Shown: positions 21,870 to 33,593 of the stretch, piece after piece
How the letters are laid out: the number at the start of each line of letters is the position of its first letter
How positions within the stretch are numbered: position 1 is the first letter of the stretch
Assembly: GCA_034096865.1 (NCBI GenBank)
Contig: JAWQFJ010001218.1
Coordinates: 98,772-162,771 of the forward strand
Origin: Theodoxus fluviatilis
Taxonomy: Eukaryota > Mollusca > Gastropoda > Cycloneritida > Neritidae
Reading direction: 5' to 3'
Length of the DNA: 64,000 bases
Notes under the pieces: generated by a model
The model's database searches: none
The model's input: only the letters and a program-made list of their open reading frames with translations
Told to the model about the DNA's origin: nothing
Made by a program: the position numbers and the translations under genes

Positions 21870-22627
21870 CAATTTTCTTGATTACCAAAGAATAAAAAAG
21901 AGGAAGAGGTAAAGGATACACTTGATGTATTTGTCTCAAAGTTATCGCCATATATTTTGGAAGGATTTATGACTTTAAGATTTGAAGAGCACCAGGAACG
22001 TATTTCATCCAGGCTCTCATGAAGTTTTACTGCTACACATTCAGTCCTGACACTCGAGGCTGAAAGTGTTACATCATCAGCAAAAATATCACGTGTAACC
22101 TTTTTATCAGCGATATGTAATAGTAGATCATTGATTAACAGCCAGAACAAAAGAGGACCTAATACAGAACCGTGTGGTACACCCACTTGTAAATGGCCAT
22201 AAAAAGAAGCTGTCTGTATTTTAGGAATGATTGAAAGAGTTTAACCGTTTTATAACCATTTAGATACAGTAATAGTTTTATTCAACTAAAATGTCATGAT
22301 GAACCAGGTCAAATGCTTTCCTAATATTAAGAAAGACGGAACCGGTCAACTTTGACCTGTTAATGCCATGTAGCCAAGAATTAATCAATGGAGATAATGC
22401 TGTGTGGCAAAAATGTTTTGCCCGGAAACCCGATTGAAGAGAATAAAGTAAATGATGTCTATCCAGATGTGCTATCAAATGCTTGTGAAAATGCTTTTCA
22501 ATTCGCTTTGATAGTATGGAAGTATTGAATTGGGAATAATATCATCGAGGAGTCTGCATTTTTAGTAAAGGAATGACTTTCGCTATGTTCCATTCATTGG
22601 GAAACGTATGATTCATTATATACAAGG

Positions 22628-22662
<35 letters not shown>

Positions 22663-22870
22663 ATATTATAAAGAGATTCAATAGTGTATGGAATAGACCA
22701 TGGGCGCGTTTGTTAGGCAAATGACTCGCCTCGATGGCTAGTCGAGAGCGAGACGCACCTACGGCTAATGAGCGAGTAACGTAGGCAACGCCTAGCCATC
22801 GAGATTCTACGCCTCCCATTTTCAAATTGAAAGTGTTAACATCATCATGTCCAACTGATTTCTTATTCAT
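21870..22870 (-). mobile_element. Jockey/CR1-type RT fragment, degenerate
   Basis: Minus-strand pieces in order: NKKSVGHDDVNTFNLKM (RT start), FPNEWNIAKVIPLLK, LYSLQSGFRAKHFCHTALS, VFLNIRKAFDLVHHDIL, GVPHGSVLGPLLFWLLIND and IFADDVTLSA (catalytic F-A-D-D). The order is that of a non-LTR RT. Frames are broken, and sequence at about 22625-22815, including a (GT)n tract, interrupts the 5' part. Confidence 0.85.
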
Positions 22871-22889
22871 CTTCTAAAAAAATATGCAA

Positions 22890-23756
22890 ACTTCATGAAT
22901 GCCAAGAAGTGGTATCTCAAATTACTTGGATTCAGACAACGTTTCAGCGGAAAATTCAATCAAAATCATCTCTCAGAGGCCGTCTCGGTGGAAACTCCAG
23001 GCAGCCGACTGGACTCTTTCGATCCCTCTGTAAGACTCGGCTCCGTGTTGAAGCCTTCGATGGCGGGGATGACCCTGTAGGCTCTTTTACCAGTCTTAAA
23101 TGAAATTGCCCACCTTTCCATCCCTCAGACCTCGACAGCACCACGGCGGGTGCATCGTCCCTGGTTTAACCAGGAGTGTCGAGATGCTCTTCGTCATAGA
23201 AACAAGGCTCTTTGACTTTTTCGAAGAAACCCATGCCCCGAGAATATTCGCCGTGTCAGGGAACTTTGAGCCCTGGCTCGGCGCACCATCACCGTGTGGG
23301 TTCGAGGTAAGAATTGACCCACCGCTCAAGAGGTGAATAACTAGGGACACCGTGACTTTTTACTCTCAACTTTTCTAGTGATTTTCATGCTTAATGACCT
23401 TGCATAGCCCACAAAGGCTGATAGGCCGTAAAACACCAACCAACCAACCAACCATCGGCGCACCATCTGGAGGCAGACCTGGAGAGAGTACGTTAGTAAG
23501 CTCTCCTCCAGGACTCACATTCGCAAGACGTGGGAGATGGTGCGGAAGATCTCGGGGAAGTTAGTTTCTTCTTCCGTCTTTCATCTGTCCGTTGATGGGA
23601 AAACTGTCAATTCGACACCTGAGATTGCTGATGCTCTAGCTGACACCTTTTCCCGTAACTCGTCTATTTCCTTCTGTAATCCGTCGTTCAAACGGAACAA
23701 GGCGGAGCGGGAAAAGATTGGCTCAGGTTCGAGTCTGATGACTCTGAAGTTCTAGA
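22890..23756 (+). mobile_element. Non-LTR retrotransposon fragment, EN-RT linker region
   Basis: Plus-strand frames give WFNQECRDALRHRNKAL, FRRNPCPENIRRVREL and ALARRTI, the conserved linker before RT. The pieces VDGKTVNSTPEIADALADTF and KRNKAEREKI follow. Stops and frame changes are present, and a SINE at 23291-23455 interrupts it. It is joined head-to-head with the minus-strand RT fragment and runs into the satellite array at about 23750. Confidence 0.8.
23291..23455 (+). mobile_element. SINE-like element, copy 6, nested in LINE
   Basis: Begins ACCGTGTGGGTTCGAGGTAAG and ends in a (CAAC)n tail instead of (ATCC)n. A perfect 12-bp duplication CGGCGCACCATC flanks it (23279-23290 and 23456-23467). 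It lacks the ACGCGATTCGT block present in other copies. Confidence 0.9.
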
Positions 23757-26700
23757 TACACCAGTCATCATTTATTTTTTATTTATTTATTTTATTTTAT
23801 TTATTTTTGTCTCGATGTCTTACGTCACGTGTTGCATCATTTATGTGTTTCTGTATTAACTGAAGAAGGGCGTATGCCCGAAAGCCTTTTGATTTTGGTG
23901 TTTGTCGTGTGTTTTTTTCTTATTAATAGTCATCTTTCCACGTCAGTGTGTACACGACAGTATTCAGTTTTGGATCCACCAGAAAATGGTTCGTATTTTA
24001 CCATCTACAATTCTCTCATCATGTCATTTTCGCCGCAAGGCCGTACGCCGAAAGATCTACTGAACAATGTATCCAGCAATGGATCTGGCGTGGTGAGAGA
24101 ATTGATGAGCATCATCTTTTCTTCCTTTGATAAACTTTCTAGATACACCAGTCATCATTTATTTTTGTCTCGATGTCGTCACGTGTTGCATCATTTATGT
24201 GTTTCTGTATTAACTGAAGAAGGGCGTATGCCCGAAAGCCTTTTGATTTTGGTGTTTGTCGTGTGTTTTTTTCTTATTAATAGTCATCTTTCCACGTCAG
24301 TGTGTACACGACAGTATTCAGTTTTGGATCCACCAGAAAATGGTTTGTATTTTACCATCTACAATTCTCTCATCATGTCATTTTCGCCGCAAGGCCGTAC
24401 GCCGAAAGATCTACTGAACAATGTATCCAGCAATGGATCTGGCGTGGTGAGAGAATTGATGAGCATCATCTTTTCTTCCTTTGATAAACTTTCTAGATAC
24501 ACCAGTCATCATTTATTTTTGTCTCGATGTCTTACGTCACGTGTTGCATCATTTATGTGTTTCTGTATTAACTGAAGAAGGGCGTATGCCCGAAAGCCTT
24601 TTGATTTTGGTGTTTGTCGTGTGTTTTTTTCTTATTAATAGTCATCTTTCCACGTCAGTGTGTACACGACAGTATTCAGTTTTGGATCCACCAGAAAATG
24701 GTTCGTATTTTACCATCTACAATTCTCTCATCATGTCATTTTCGCCGCAAGGCCGTACGCCGAAAGATCTACTGAACAATGTATCCAGCAATGGATCTGG
24801 CGTGGTGAGAGAATTGATGAGCATCATCTTTTCTTCCTTTGATAAACTTTCTAGATACACCAGTCATCATTTATTTTTGTCTCGATGTCTTACGTCACGT
24901 GTTGCATCATTTATGTGTTTCTGCGGTCTATATAAAACGTGCATCGGCGCTATCGGCGCTATCGGCGACTATCGGCGACTATCGGCGCTATCGGCGACTA
25001 TCGGCCCAGCTAAAGTTGAAACATAGTGGCTAGCTTATACTTATAGAACTCGTACTTACGTCAAATCGCCGTAGTTTGATGTTTAATTCGTCCGCTGAAC
25101 GCTGCCAAGACTAATGCGATCGCCGTAGTTTCACCCCATCTTGGCCTCTATGTGCACTTGGGTGGGCTCTCAAAAAACCACTGGGCCTTCCCCAAAAGGT
25201 ACTTATGGGGACACTGGAAACGATGTTTCGATATCCCAATACCCTCAAAATACTTCTACTCAATTTTGAGACACATGGGTCGCCAAAAACCAAACAAATT
25301 CAACTAAGCTTTCGGACCGCTACACAGAAGCGACCGCATCACGAAGGGACGTAACAGTCAAACTACGGCGATCTCATTAGTCTTGGCAACGTTCAGCGGA
25401 CGAATTAAACATCAAACTACGGCGATTTGACGCAAGTACGAGTTCTATAAGTATAAGCTAGCCACTATGTTTCAACTTTAGCTGGGCCGATAGTCGCCGA
25501 TAGTCGCCGATAGTCGCCGATAGTCGCCGATAGTCGCCGATAGCGCCGATAGCGCCGATGCACGTTTTATGTATTAACTGAAGAAGGGCGTATGCCCGAA
25601 AGCCTTTTGATTTTGGTGTTTGTCGTGTGTTTTTTTCTTATTAATAGTCATCTTTCCACGTCAGTGTGTACACGACAGTATTCAGTTTTGGATCCACCAG
25701 AAAATGGTTCGTATTTTACCATCTACAATTCTCTCATCATGTCATTTTCGCCGCAAGGCCGTACGCCGAAAGATCTACTGAACAATGTATCCAGCAATGG
25801 ATCTGGCGTGGTGAGAGAATTGATGAGCATAATCTTTTCTTCCTTTGATAAACTTTCTAGATACACCAGTCATCATTTATTTTTGTCTCGATGTCTTACG
25901 TCACGTGTTGCATCATTTATGTGTTTCTGTATTAACTGAAGAAGGGCGTATGCCCGAAAGCCTTTTGATTTTGGTGTTTGTCGTGTGTTTTTTTCTTATT
26001 AATAGTCATCTTTCCACGTCAGTGTGTACACGACAGTATTCAGTTTTGGATCCACCAGAAAATGGTTCGTATTTTACCATCTACAATTCTCTCATCATGT
26101 CATTTTCGCCGCAAGGCCGTACGCCGAAAGATCTACTGAACAATGTATCCAGCAATGGATCTGGCGTGGTGAGAGAATTGATGAGCATCATCTTTTCTTC
26201 CTTTGATAAACTTTCTAGATACACCAGTCATCATTTATTTTTGTCTCGATGTCGTCACGTGTTGCATCATTTATGTGTTTCTGTATTAACTGAAGAAGGG
26301 CGTATGCCCGAAAGCCTTTTGATTTTGGTGTTTGTCGTGTGTTTTTTTCTTATTAATAGTCATCTTTCCACGTCAGTGTGTACACGACAGTATTCAGTTT
26401 TGGATCCACCAGAAAATGGTTCGTATTTTACCATCTACAATTCTCTCATCATGTCATTTTCGCCGCAAGGCCGTACGCCGAAAGATCTACTGAACAATGT
26501 ATCCAGCAATGGATCTGGCGTGGTGAGAGAATTGATGAGCATCATCTTTTCTTCCTTTGATAAACTTTCTAGATACACCAGTCATCATTTATTTTTGTCT
26601 CGATGTCTTACGTCACGTGTTGCATCATTTATGTGTTTCTGTATTAACTGAAGAAGGGCGTATGCCCGAAAGCCTTTTGATTTTGGTGTTTGTCGTGTGT

Positions 26701-27782
26701 TTTTTTCTTATTAATAGTCATCTTTCCACGTCAGTGTGTACACGACAGTATTCAGTTTTGGATCCACCAGAAAATGGTTCGTATTTTACCATCTACAATT
26801 CTCTCATCATGTCATTTTCGCCGCAAGGCCGTACGCCGAAAGATCTACTGAACAATGTATCCAGCAATGGATCTGGCGTGGTGAGAGAATTGATGAGCAT
26901 CATCTTTTCTTCCTTTGATAAACTTTCTAGATACACCAGTCATCATTTATTTTTGTCTCGATGTCTTACGTCACGTGTTGCATCATTTATGTGTTTCTGT
27001 ATTAACTGAAGAAGGGCGTATGCCCGAAAGCCTTTTGATTTTGGTGTTTGTCGTGTGTTTTTTTCTTATTAATAGTCATCTTTCCACGTCAGTGTGTACA
27101 CGACAGTATTCAGTTTTGGATCCACCAGAAAATGGTTCGTATTTTACCATCTACAATTCTCTCATCATGTCATTTTCGCCGCAAGGCCGTACGCCGAAAG
27201 ATCTACTGAACAATGTATCCAGCAATGGATCTGGCGTGGTGAGAGAATTGATGAGCATCATCTTTTCTTCCTTTGATAAACTTTCTAGATACACCAGTCA
27301 TCATTTATTTTTGTCTCGATGTCGTCACGTGTTGCATCATTTATGTGTTTCTGTATTAACTGAAGAAGGGCGTATGCCCGAAAGCCTTTTGATTTTGGTG
27401 TTTGTCGTGTGTTTTTTTCTTATTAATAGTCATCTTTCCACGTCAGTGTGTACACGACAGTATTCAGTTTTGGATCCACCAGAAAATGGTTCGTATTTTA
27501 CCATCTACAATTCTCTCATCATGTCATTTTCGCCGCAAGGCCGTACGCCGAAAGATCTACTGAACAATGTATCCAGCAATGGATCTGGCGTGGTGAGAGA
27601 ATTGATGAGCATCATCTTTTCTTCCTTTGATAAACTTTCTAGATACACCAGTCATCATTTATTTTTGTCTCGATGTCTTACGTCACGTGTTGCATCATTT
27701 ATGTGTTTCTGTATTAACTGAAGAAGGGCGTATGCCCGAAAGCCTTTTGATTTTGGTGTTTGTCGTGTGTTTTTTTCTTATT
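23750..27782 (+). repeat. Satellite array, 354/358-bp units, about 10 copies
   Basis: Unit starts (GTATTAACTG) are at 23853, 24207, 24565, 25571, 25929, 26283, 26641, 26999, 27353 and 27711. Unit length is 354 or 358, differing by a TTAC insertion in ATGTC(TTAC)GTCACGTG. After 25571 the order is 358, 354, 358, 358, 354, 358, suggesting a three-unit higher-order repeat. Units are almost identical. Each has two related hairpins ending in GAAAG (CTGAAGA-A-GGGC-GTAT-GCCC-GAAAG, and GGCCGTACGCCGAAAG). The array is cut off by an N gap. Confidence 0.95.
24932..25570. mobile_element. 639-bp foldback element inside the satellite array
   Basis: Arms of about 200 bp are inverted copies. They begin ATAAAACGTGCATCGGCG and contain a run of ATCGGCGCT/ATCGGCGACT units, then CCCAGCTAAAGTTGAAACAT and TCAAACTACGGCGAT-type blocks. 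The unpaired centre is about 25136-25355. The insertion lies exactly at a satellite-unit boundary (between GTTTCTG and GTATTAAC), with only 8 unpaired bases at left and no target duplication longer than 1 bp. Confidence 0.85.
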
Positions 27783-27792
27783 NNNNNNNNNN
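27783..27792. other. Assembly gap (10 N)
   Basis: Ten N bases end the satellite array in mid-unit and join it to an unrelated minisatellite. The true distance is unknown. Confidence 1.
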
Positions 27793-28164
27793 CTGGTATC
27801 CCTTTACCACCCTTGCCTGGTATCCCTGTTCTGCCCTTGCCTAGTATCCATGTTCCTCCATTGACTGGTATCCCTGTTTCACCCTTGCCTGGTATCCCTG
27901 ATCTGCCCTTGCCTAGTATCCATGTGCCTCCATTGACTGGTATCCCTTTACCACCCTTGCCTGGTATCCCTGATCTGCCCTTGTTAGTATCCATGTGCCT
28001 CCATTGACTGGTATCCCTGTTTCACCCTTGCCTGGTATCCCTGATCTGCCCTTGCCTGGTATTCCTGTTTCACCCTTGCCTGGTATCCCTGTTCCTCCAT
28101 TGCCTGGTATCCCTGTTCCTTCCTTGTCTGGTATCCCTGCTTACCCTTCTCTGCCTGTTTTGGG
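27793..28164. repeat. 24-bp minisatellite, about 15 copies
   Basis: Unit CTGGTATCCCTGTTTCACCC plus TTGC, with variants. The 24-bp period keeps one frame open, giving repeats such as GIPVSPLP on the plus strand. No flanking splice sites or start were convincing, so coding status is open. Confidence 0.9.
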
Positions 28165-28297
28165 CTACTTTTCTTATTTTCTTGCAGGACAGGCAATAGA
28201 ACTGTCCTTCTATGTTTCAGGGACATGAGATAATGTAGCCAGTGTGCATACAGTTAAACCAATACATTTAATCATCGGTACTTGAAAGTATTGTCAC

Positions 28298-28300
<3 letters not shown>

Positions 28301-28364
<64 letters not shown>

Positions 28365-28415
28365 GTGTGTGTGTGAGTGTGTGTGTGTGTATGCATGTGT
28401 GTGTGTGTCTGTGCA

Positions 28416-28446
<31 letters not shown>
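28301..28446. repeat. (GT)n microsatellite
   Basis: Long GT run with GC, GA and AT interruptions towards the right. Confidence 0.95.
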
Positions 28447-28513
28447 TAGAGACCCATCTTGAGACATGAATGTAGTTACAGTATCACTTCTGTGTGTTTA
28501 TTTCTGCTCCCAG

Positions 28514-28586
28514 TCCTCAACAATGAAACAGTTCAGCACGCCCTGCAGCATGTGCAGCAGTCTGCCAGTGATGCCCTGAAATCCAA
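28514..28586 (+). CDS. Unidentified gene, antepenultimate exon
   Basis: Acceptor CTCCCAG, donor GTAAGTG. 73 nt; enters with 1 base carried in and leaves with AA of a Lys codon. Helical, Gln-rich VQHALQHVQQSASDALKS. Confidence 0.75.
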
Positions 28587-28738
28587 GTAAGTGTCTTGCC
28601 TGCCTCTTATCTCAGCAATATCAATATTGTACCCACACCCATCTAATTGCTCAGTTCTTAGAGATTTTCTCATGCACAAGGTGTGTGTACTCATGCACAT
28701 TGGTGCTCATGCATGCATTGGTGCACACACACACACAG

Positions 28739-28807
<69 letters not shown>

Positions 28808-29912
28808 AACACACACACACACAGAACACACACCCAACACACACACACATAAATAAATACCCGCAATATGATCTGAGGGGCTTGGTGTGGGTATCGTATA
28901 AATTCAATGCTGCTGAGAGAAATAACTGCCAAGGGTTGGGCAAGCTAAAGTCTGCTATGGGTGATTCTGCCTGTGTGGAGACTGTCAAGTGCCATTGACT
29001 GCTGCAGGTATGGAGACCTGCTGGCACTGGCAGAGGACATTGAAGACATGAAGACCACAAGGGTGCTGCGAGGGCGGAAGGCCTCATCGGCCCACTTTAG
29101 CCAGAAACCCTCCCGCAACCGCAAGGCTGCCCAGGACAGCTCCGACAGCAACTCTGAAAGCTCCGATGTGAGTTGCCCTGACTAGAGTGGCACTGTACCG
29201 TTGTCAGGAGTGGTAGGTTTCAAATGGGAAAGAGCCACTCTTGAGAAGTCACTGTGCTACTTGCAACTTCTTGTTGTTGTTGTTCATAGTAAAAACCTTT
29301 GTTAAATGAGGTTTCCTTTGGTTGTTAGGTCTATATTAGTGGAGCTTAGTGTTACTTTAATTTGGTCATTAGATAAGATTATGAACCATTTTACCTTCAC
29401 AGACATATTAAATACATTTCCTATTCAATATTACTTAATGGCTGTATGAATATGAATTAGTTCGAGACTTGTTTTTTCTCTTGTGAGGCAGGATCATATT
29501 TTGAGTTCTGCCCTGCCCAACAAATACAATGCATACATAATTTTTTGCCAGTATTTAGTCAATATTGGAAATGTGCCATCTCAGAAAATAAAGAAAAGAA
29601 AGCAACGTCGCTCTTTCTGCATTGTATTTGTGTTGCAGGATCAGGCCATTGAAACTTAAAGGAAGGATATACGTGAATTTTATTTCACTAAAATGCAAGC
29701 AACATTTTTGTATTTGCAAAAATTATGAATCTCTCTAGTCTCCAAGGCCTTTATACTCTCAATAGCTTCATCCTTTTAATATTTTCTTCTTTGCACAAGC
29801 TGAATATCTTAATTGAATGTGAAATTGAGATATGTGTTCTGCTTTTCAGGAGGATGAGCCAAAAGGGAAGAAGAGAAAGAGGATGGAAGTGGCAGATGAT
29901 AACAGTGACTAG
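28514..29912 (+). CDS. Unidentified gene, last three exons (3' part)
   Basis: Exons 28514-28586, 29008-29167 and 29850-29912 have AG acceptors and GT donors (GTAAGT, GTGAGT) and compatible phases. The joined product reads LNNETVQHALQHVQQSASDA..., YGDLLALAEDIEDMKTTRVL..., a Ser/Asp-rich stretch SSDSNSESSDEDE, then KGKKRKRMEVADDNSD and a stop at 29910-29912. The end therefore has an acidic patch beside a basic KKRKR cluster, suggesting a nuclear protein. Exons further upstream are not visible; they may be lost in the N gap and repeats. The family was not recognised. Confidence 0.75.
28728..28850. repeat. (AC)n microsatellite in intron
   Basis: AC run with AGAAC interruptions, between the first two exons of the unidentified gene. 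Confidence 0.95.
29008..29167 (+). CDS. Unidentified gene, penultimate exon
   Basis: Acceptor TGCTGCAG, donor GTGAGTT. 160 nt, ending in phase 0. Begins by completing Lys, then YGDLLALAEDIED. A basic RGRK stretch and a Ser/Asp-rich end follow. Confidence 0.75.
29850..29912 (+). CDS. Unidentified gene, terminal exon
   Basis: Acceptor GCTTTTCAG. 21 codons including TAG. Encodes EDEPKGKKRKRMEVADDNSD, a nuclear-localisation-like basic cluster with acidic flanks. Confidence 0.75.
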   Translation, partial: EDEPKGKKRKRMEVADDNSD

Positions 29913-31077
29913 TGTTTTCTGGCCCAGATCTGTCACAATGAACTTGGACCGATATTTTCTGGACAGTGATGTACCATGGTGTGGTGCAGTTGGAACAAAG
30001 CCCATCTGGCATATTTAGGAACCTGGCTTTCTGGGTCAGCCACATTGCTGTCATTGCATTTCCTTGCTCTGGCCCATGGATGTTGCTGGAAATGATTGGA
30101 GAAGACCATGAATGTATTTCTTGGAAGTGAGTTTCAGAGTGGAGGTTCCAGTGAAAAGACCAGATATCATGGCTCCCCATGACTTGAGGGATGGGGGACG
30201 TTGACAAGATTAGTTGTCTCACTCGAGGATGATGTCATGATTGGATGCAGCTTGTTTTATTTTGATGCTACAGACTTTTCATGTTGTGAAAGAAAAATCT
30301 ATCTGTGGTCACCTCCACACTGACTTTAACTGGCAACTGAAATTGTATGATACTCAGTTGCATAATTTACAATGTGTCCTTGGAGAGCCTCCCAAGCAAA
30401 AATGGAACAAGCTGAACATGTCTGGCTTTAGCTGAATGCTGTTCAAGTCTGGCAGACTTAGCTTGGGTCTCTAAACCTGCCAACAAATCAAAAGCCCAGC
30501 ATGCGATACCCAGACTGGCAGGCTGCCTGTCTCTCTTCTGCCTTGGAGAGCTGTGTGTTCTTTTCATGGGAAAAGATTTGGATTTCCATCAGCCTCTCTT
30601 CCTCAATGAAGTGGTGGAGCAGTTAGCAGCCTGGATTCTCTCATTCCAGTTGGATCAAGCCATCACTGTTAAATTCCCTTGGGGTTGCATCTTTAAATGG
30701 TGTTTCTTATTTTTAGTTGCAAGCAAACTAAATGGTGGAATTAATTAGTAAAAGCGGGATTGAAAGATTAATGTAATGCAACAGATTGTTGCCAAGTTGT
30801 CTTTGTGGATCATTTGATACATGATCACTCCGACGTAACTTCTCTTCTTAACATGGATATCTTTCAAGTCTGGAATCTAGTTTACCTGAGTGGGTTTTCT
30901 GCCAGTTTTGGCTGTTTATGTAGAAATAAACTTTGTAGAAATGAGGATAATTTCTCATGTTGAGAGACCTGCTGGGTGGATTTATCTCTCTCTGTCTGTC
31001 AGTGATGACATAGTATTGGATCTTGCTGCACCACATTATTCTTGAAAGAGAAAGTGAAGCGTATATGCAGTCTTCAC
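29913..31077 (+). other. 3' flank/UTR of the unidentified gene
   Basis: No further coding recognised. An AATAAA hexamer occurs within AGAAATAAACTTTG near 30922-30935; whether it is the polyadenylation signal cannot be told. Confidence 0.4.
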
Positions 31078-31320
31078 CCTCTCCTTGTGAGATGACTCTA
31101 CATGATAGTGGAACTTCAGTGAGTAGGGCAAATGCATTTCTGAAACATCAATGTCACTCTCTCCTTGTGAGATGACTCTACATGATAGTGGAACTTCAGT
31201 GAGTAGGGCAAATGCATTTCTGAAACATCAATGTCACTCTATTCTTGTGAGATGACTCTACATGATAGTGGAACTTCAGTGAGTAGGGCAAATGCATTTC
31301 TGAAACATCAATGTGACTCT
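31078..31320. repeat. 80-bp tandem repeat, three copies
   Basis: Unit starts CTCCTTGTGAGATGACTCTA at 31081 and 31161 (ATTCTTGTGAG at 31241) and ends ACATCAATGTCACTCT. The copies are nearly identical. Confidence 0.95.
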
Positions 31321-32346
31321 ATTCTTGGATAGAAATTGTGGTAGTGTGTTCAGGTAATTTGTTTTCTTTTTGTTTTTGACAGCAGTGCACGTGAATTCTC
31401 AGAGACATGGAAGGAACACTGTGTGTGTGTGTGTGGGTGTGTACTTGTATTTTGGAAAGAACATAATTTTCATCTTGTTCCCTGTCTACCTGTTCTTTGC
31501 TCGATTCCAGAACAAGGAAGGATGCTTGTCATTGGGTGTAGGAGTTACATCTCCAGTGTGTATTTATACACAGTGGCCCATCTGCTAGGTATCCCACACT
31601 GCATCCCTTACACTTCAATCGGAGGCTTATGACAAACATGTTTTCATGTGTTACTTTTAAACAGTTTTGCTTGTTGTGCATTCAAGTCCTGAAATGACCA
31701 TCCTTAGGCTGGACAGACAGTGGAAGACTTCTCTGGCTGTGCAGATGGCTGGCTAATCGTATTGTGGCTGGCTACATGTGACCATCATAGCCGCAAAGAT
31801 TTAAGATTGAAATTCCCTCAGAAGCTGGTAGACCTAGGTGACTTGAAGTGAAAATTGATGGCATCACACTAATACTGCTTTTCAGTTGCTCAACTGATGC
31901 ACTGTGGATGCCTAGCACAGTTCTGACATGCATGCGTTGGACCTGCTTGTAAAAGTTTGCACATAAGGAAATTGTGTTGAGATACTTCAAGGTAACGTAT
32001 AGACAGTTTTAACAAGCTGTTATACATTGACTGAAAAATAGATAGATTTGTTTTTCTTTTTTAATGCAATGTCTAGTTGACAGGCTTTGTGCTTATTGGT
32101 ATCAAATTTGCTGCTGATCAGATGATTTAGTAACAATAATATTTTACTCCTTTTAATCGAAATAAATTTGTAATGGTTCATGCTGGACAGTGGTTTTAGG
32201 GGTAGGGTTTTGTTTCTCAGGGCAAGGGGGATTGAGCTAGAGTACGTAGTAGTAGAAAATTCGCTTTAAGATTTCTTTGTTAATCTGGAATGAGGCTGCT
32301 TTCTTCAGATGTTCCTCAGACTTGAGTGCAAAGTCTTCACCGCATG

Positions 32347-32398
<52 letters not shown>

Positions 32399-33593
32399 CA
32401 CACTCACACACATTGAATGCATTCTGTGGAGATGATGTCTTTGACTCTTGCACATAGTCATTTCTGATGATGGATTGGACTGCTAATCATCCACCCTCAC
32501 AAAAAGATTTTAAAAACGTCATAGGGACAGACTCCATATTGATCAAACTGTAATTCTAATGTAGAGATGTCTTGCTACAACTTGAGTGAGGGACATTTTA
32601 TGCTCTGAAGTGCTGTCTTTGCCAAGTTTGTGAGGGCAAATGAAGGACAGTTCTGGCTTCATTTCTTCAAATTCTTGTGTTAAAAAAAAGTGTGATTTTA
32701 TATAGCGACTTTCCACCATTGATCGGTGCTCAAACCGCTTTACACTTTACATGAAGTAAATTGGGAGAATAGGCAACAGAGTGTGGTTAGCCAGCCATCA
32801 TTGGAAGCCATCTTTCCTTCAGCTGGGACTGATCAAGGAGAAAGGCTGTGGAAGGCCAAATGCTGAGGGCGTGTGGAAAAGGGTCTTGAGGAGTAGGGAC
32901 TACATGCCAGACCTAATTCCTGATCAACGCTGCTTGACTAACAAAGACTGTTTTAGATTATGTAAATGAATGCCTTTCTCCCACACGTTAATTGTGCGTG
33001 GTGACTCTTTTATCAGGAGTTGCAAGATTTTTAGTGTCGAGGTTTACAGGTAAGATTTTATTAGTTTTTTCTTCCATTTGTTTGAAGTTAATTTTTTCCC
33101 CCATACAATCATGAGTTTATTTATATTTCCGTGGATGCTAAGTAGACACACAAGAAGGAGGAAGAATATTTGGCAGCATCGGCCTTGATCATAGTCATTT
33201 CAATGATTTTTACCTCAAAAGACTCCTACTGTGTGAAAGAGGCATTTCCTTGTTTTAAAACTTGTACTGTTGTGTGAGATGTGAACCTGGTCTCTGAGAT
33301 GGGTATGAATGTGGACTTGTAAGTAACCTCAATCATATCATTAAAATCTTTTGTACATAACGTTTTTCGTTTGTTGTTCTTTTGTCATACCATACAAGAC
33401 TTTGCCAATATTTGTTACTTCTTCCTGGGGCTTCGGTCATTTAAGAAAATCATCAGCAATAGATGAATAGCTTGCAGAATTAAAGCCTAGTGGAATGTCC
33501 TGTAGAGCGGTTTCACCATGTGCATCTCCTGGTACACAAATCAGGGGTACATTAACTCTCTGGCAGAAAAACATGATTCGCACGCACTTTTTT
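31321..33593. other. No gene recognised; dispersed-repeat fragment near 32.7 kb
   Basis: Contains an (AC)n run at 32349-32395 and, at about 32690-32760, a TATATAGCGACTTTCCACC...CCGCTTTACACTTTAC segment that resembles a common invertebrate dispersed repeat. No supported exon. Confidence 0.4.

Noticed and set aside
23829..27721. Long frames in the satellite array that look like repeated proteins
   Set aside because: They follow the 354/358-bp units; the 358-bp period shifts frame and the same peptides appear only because the DNA repeats. No start context, splice sites or family similarity.
32690..32970. Possible exon in the 32.7-33.0 kb frame
   Set aside because: The left part resembles a dispersed non-coding repeat (AGCGACTTTCC...CCGCTTTACAC), and no splice borders or similarity support coding.
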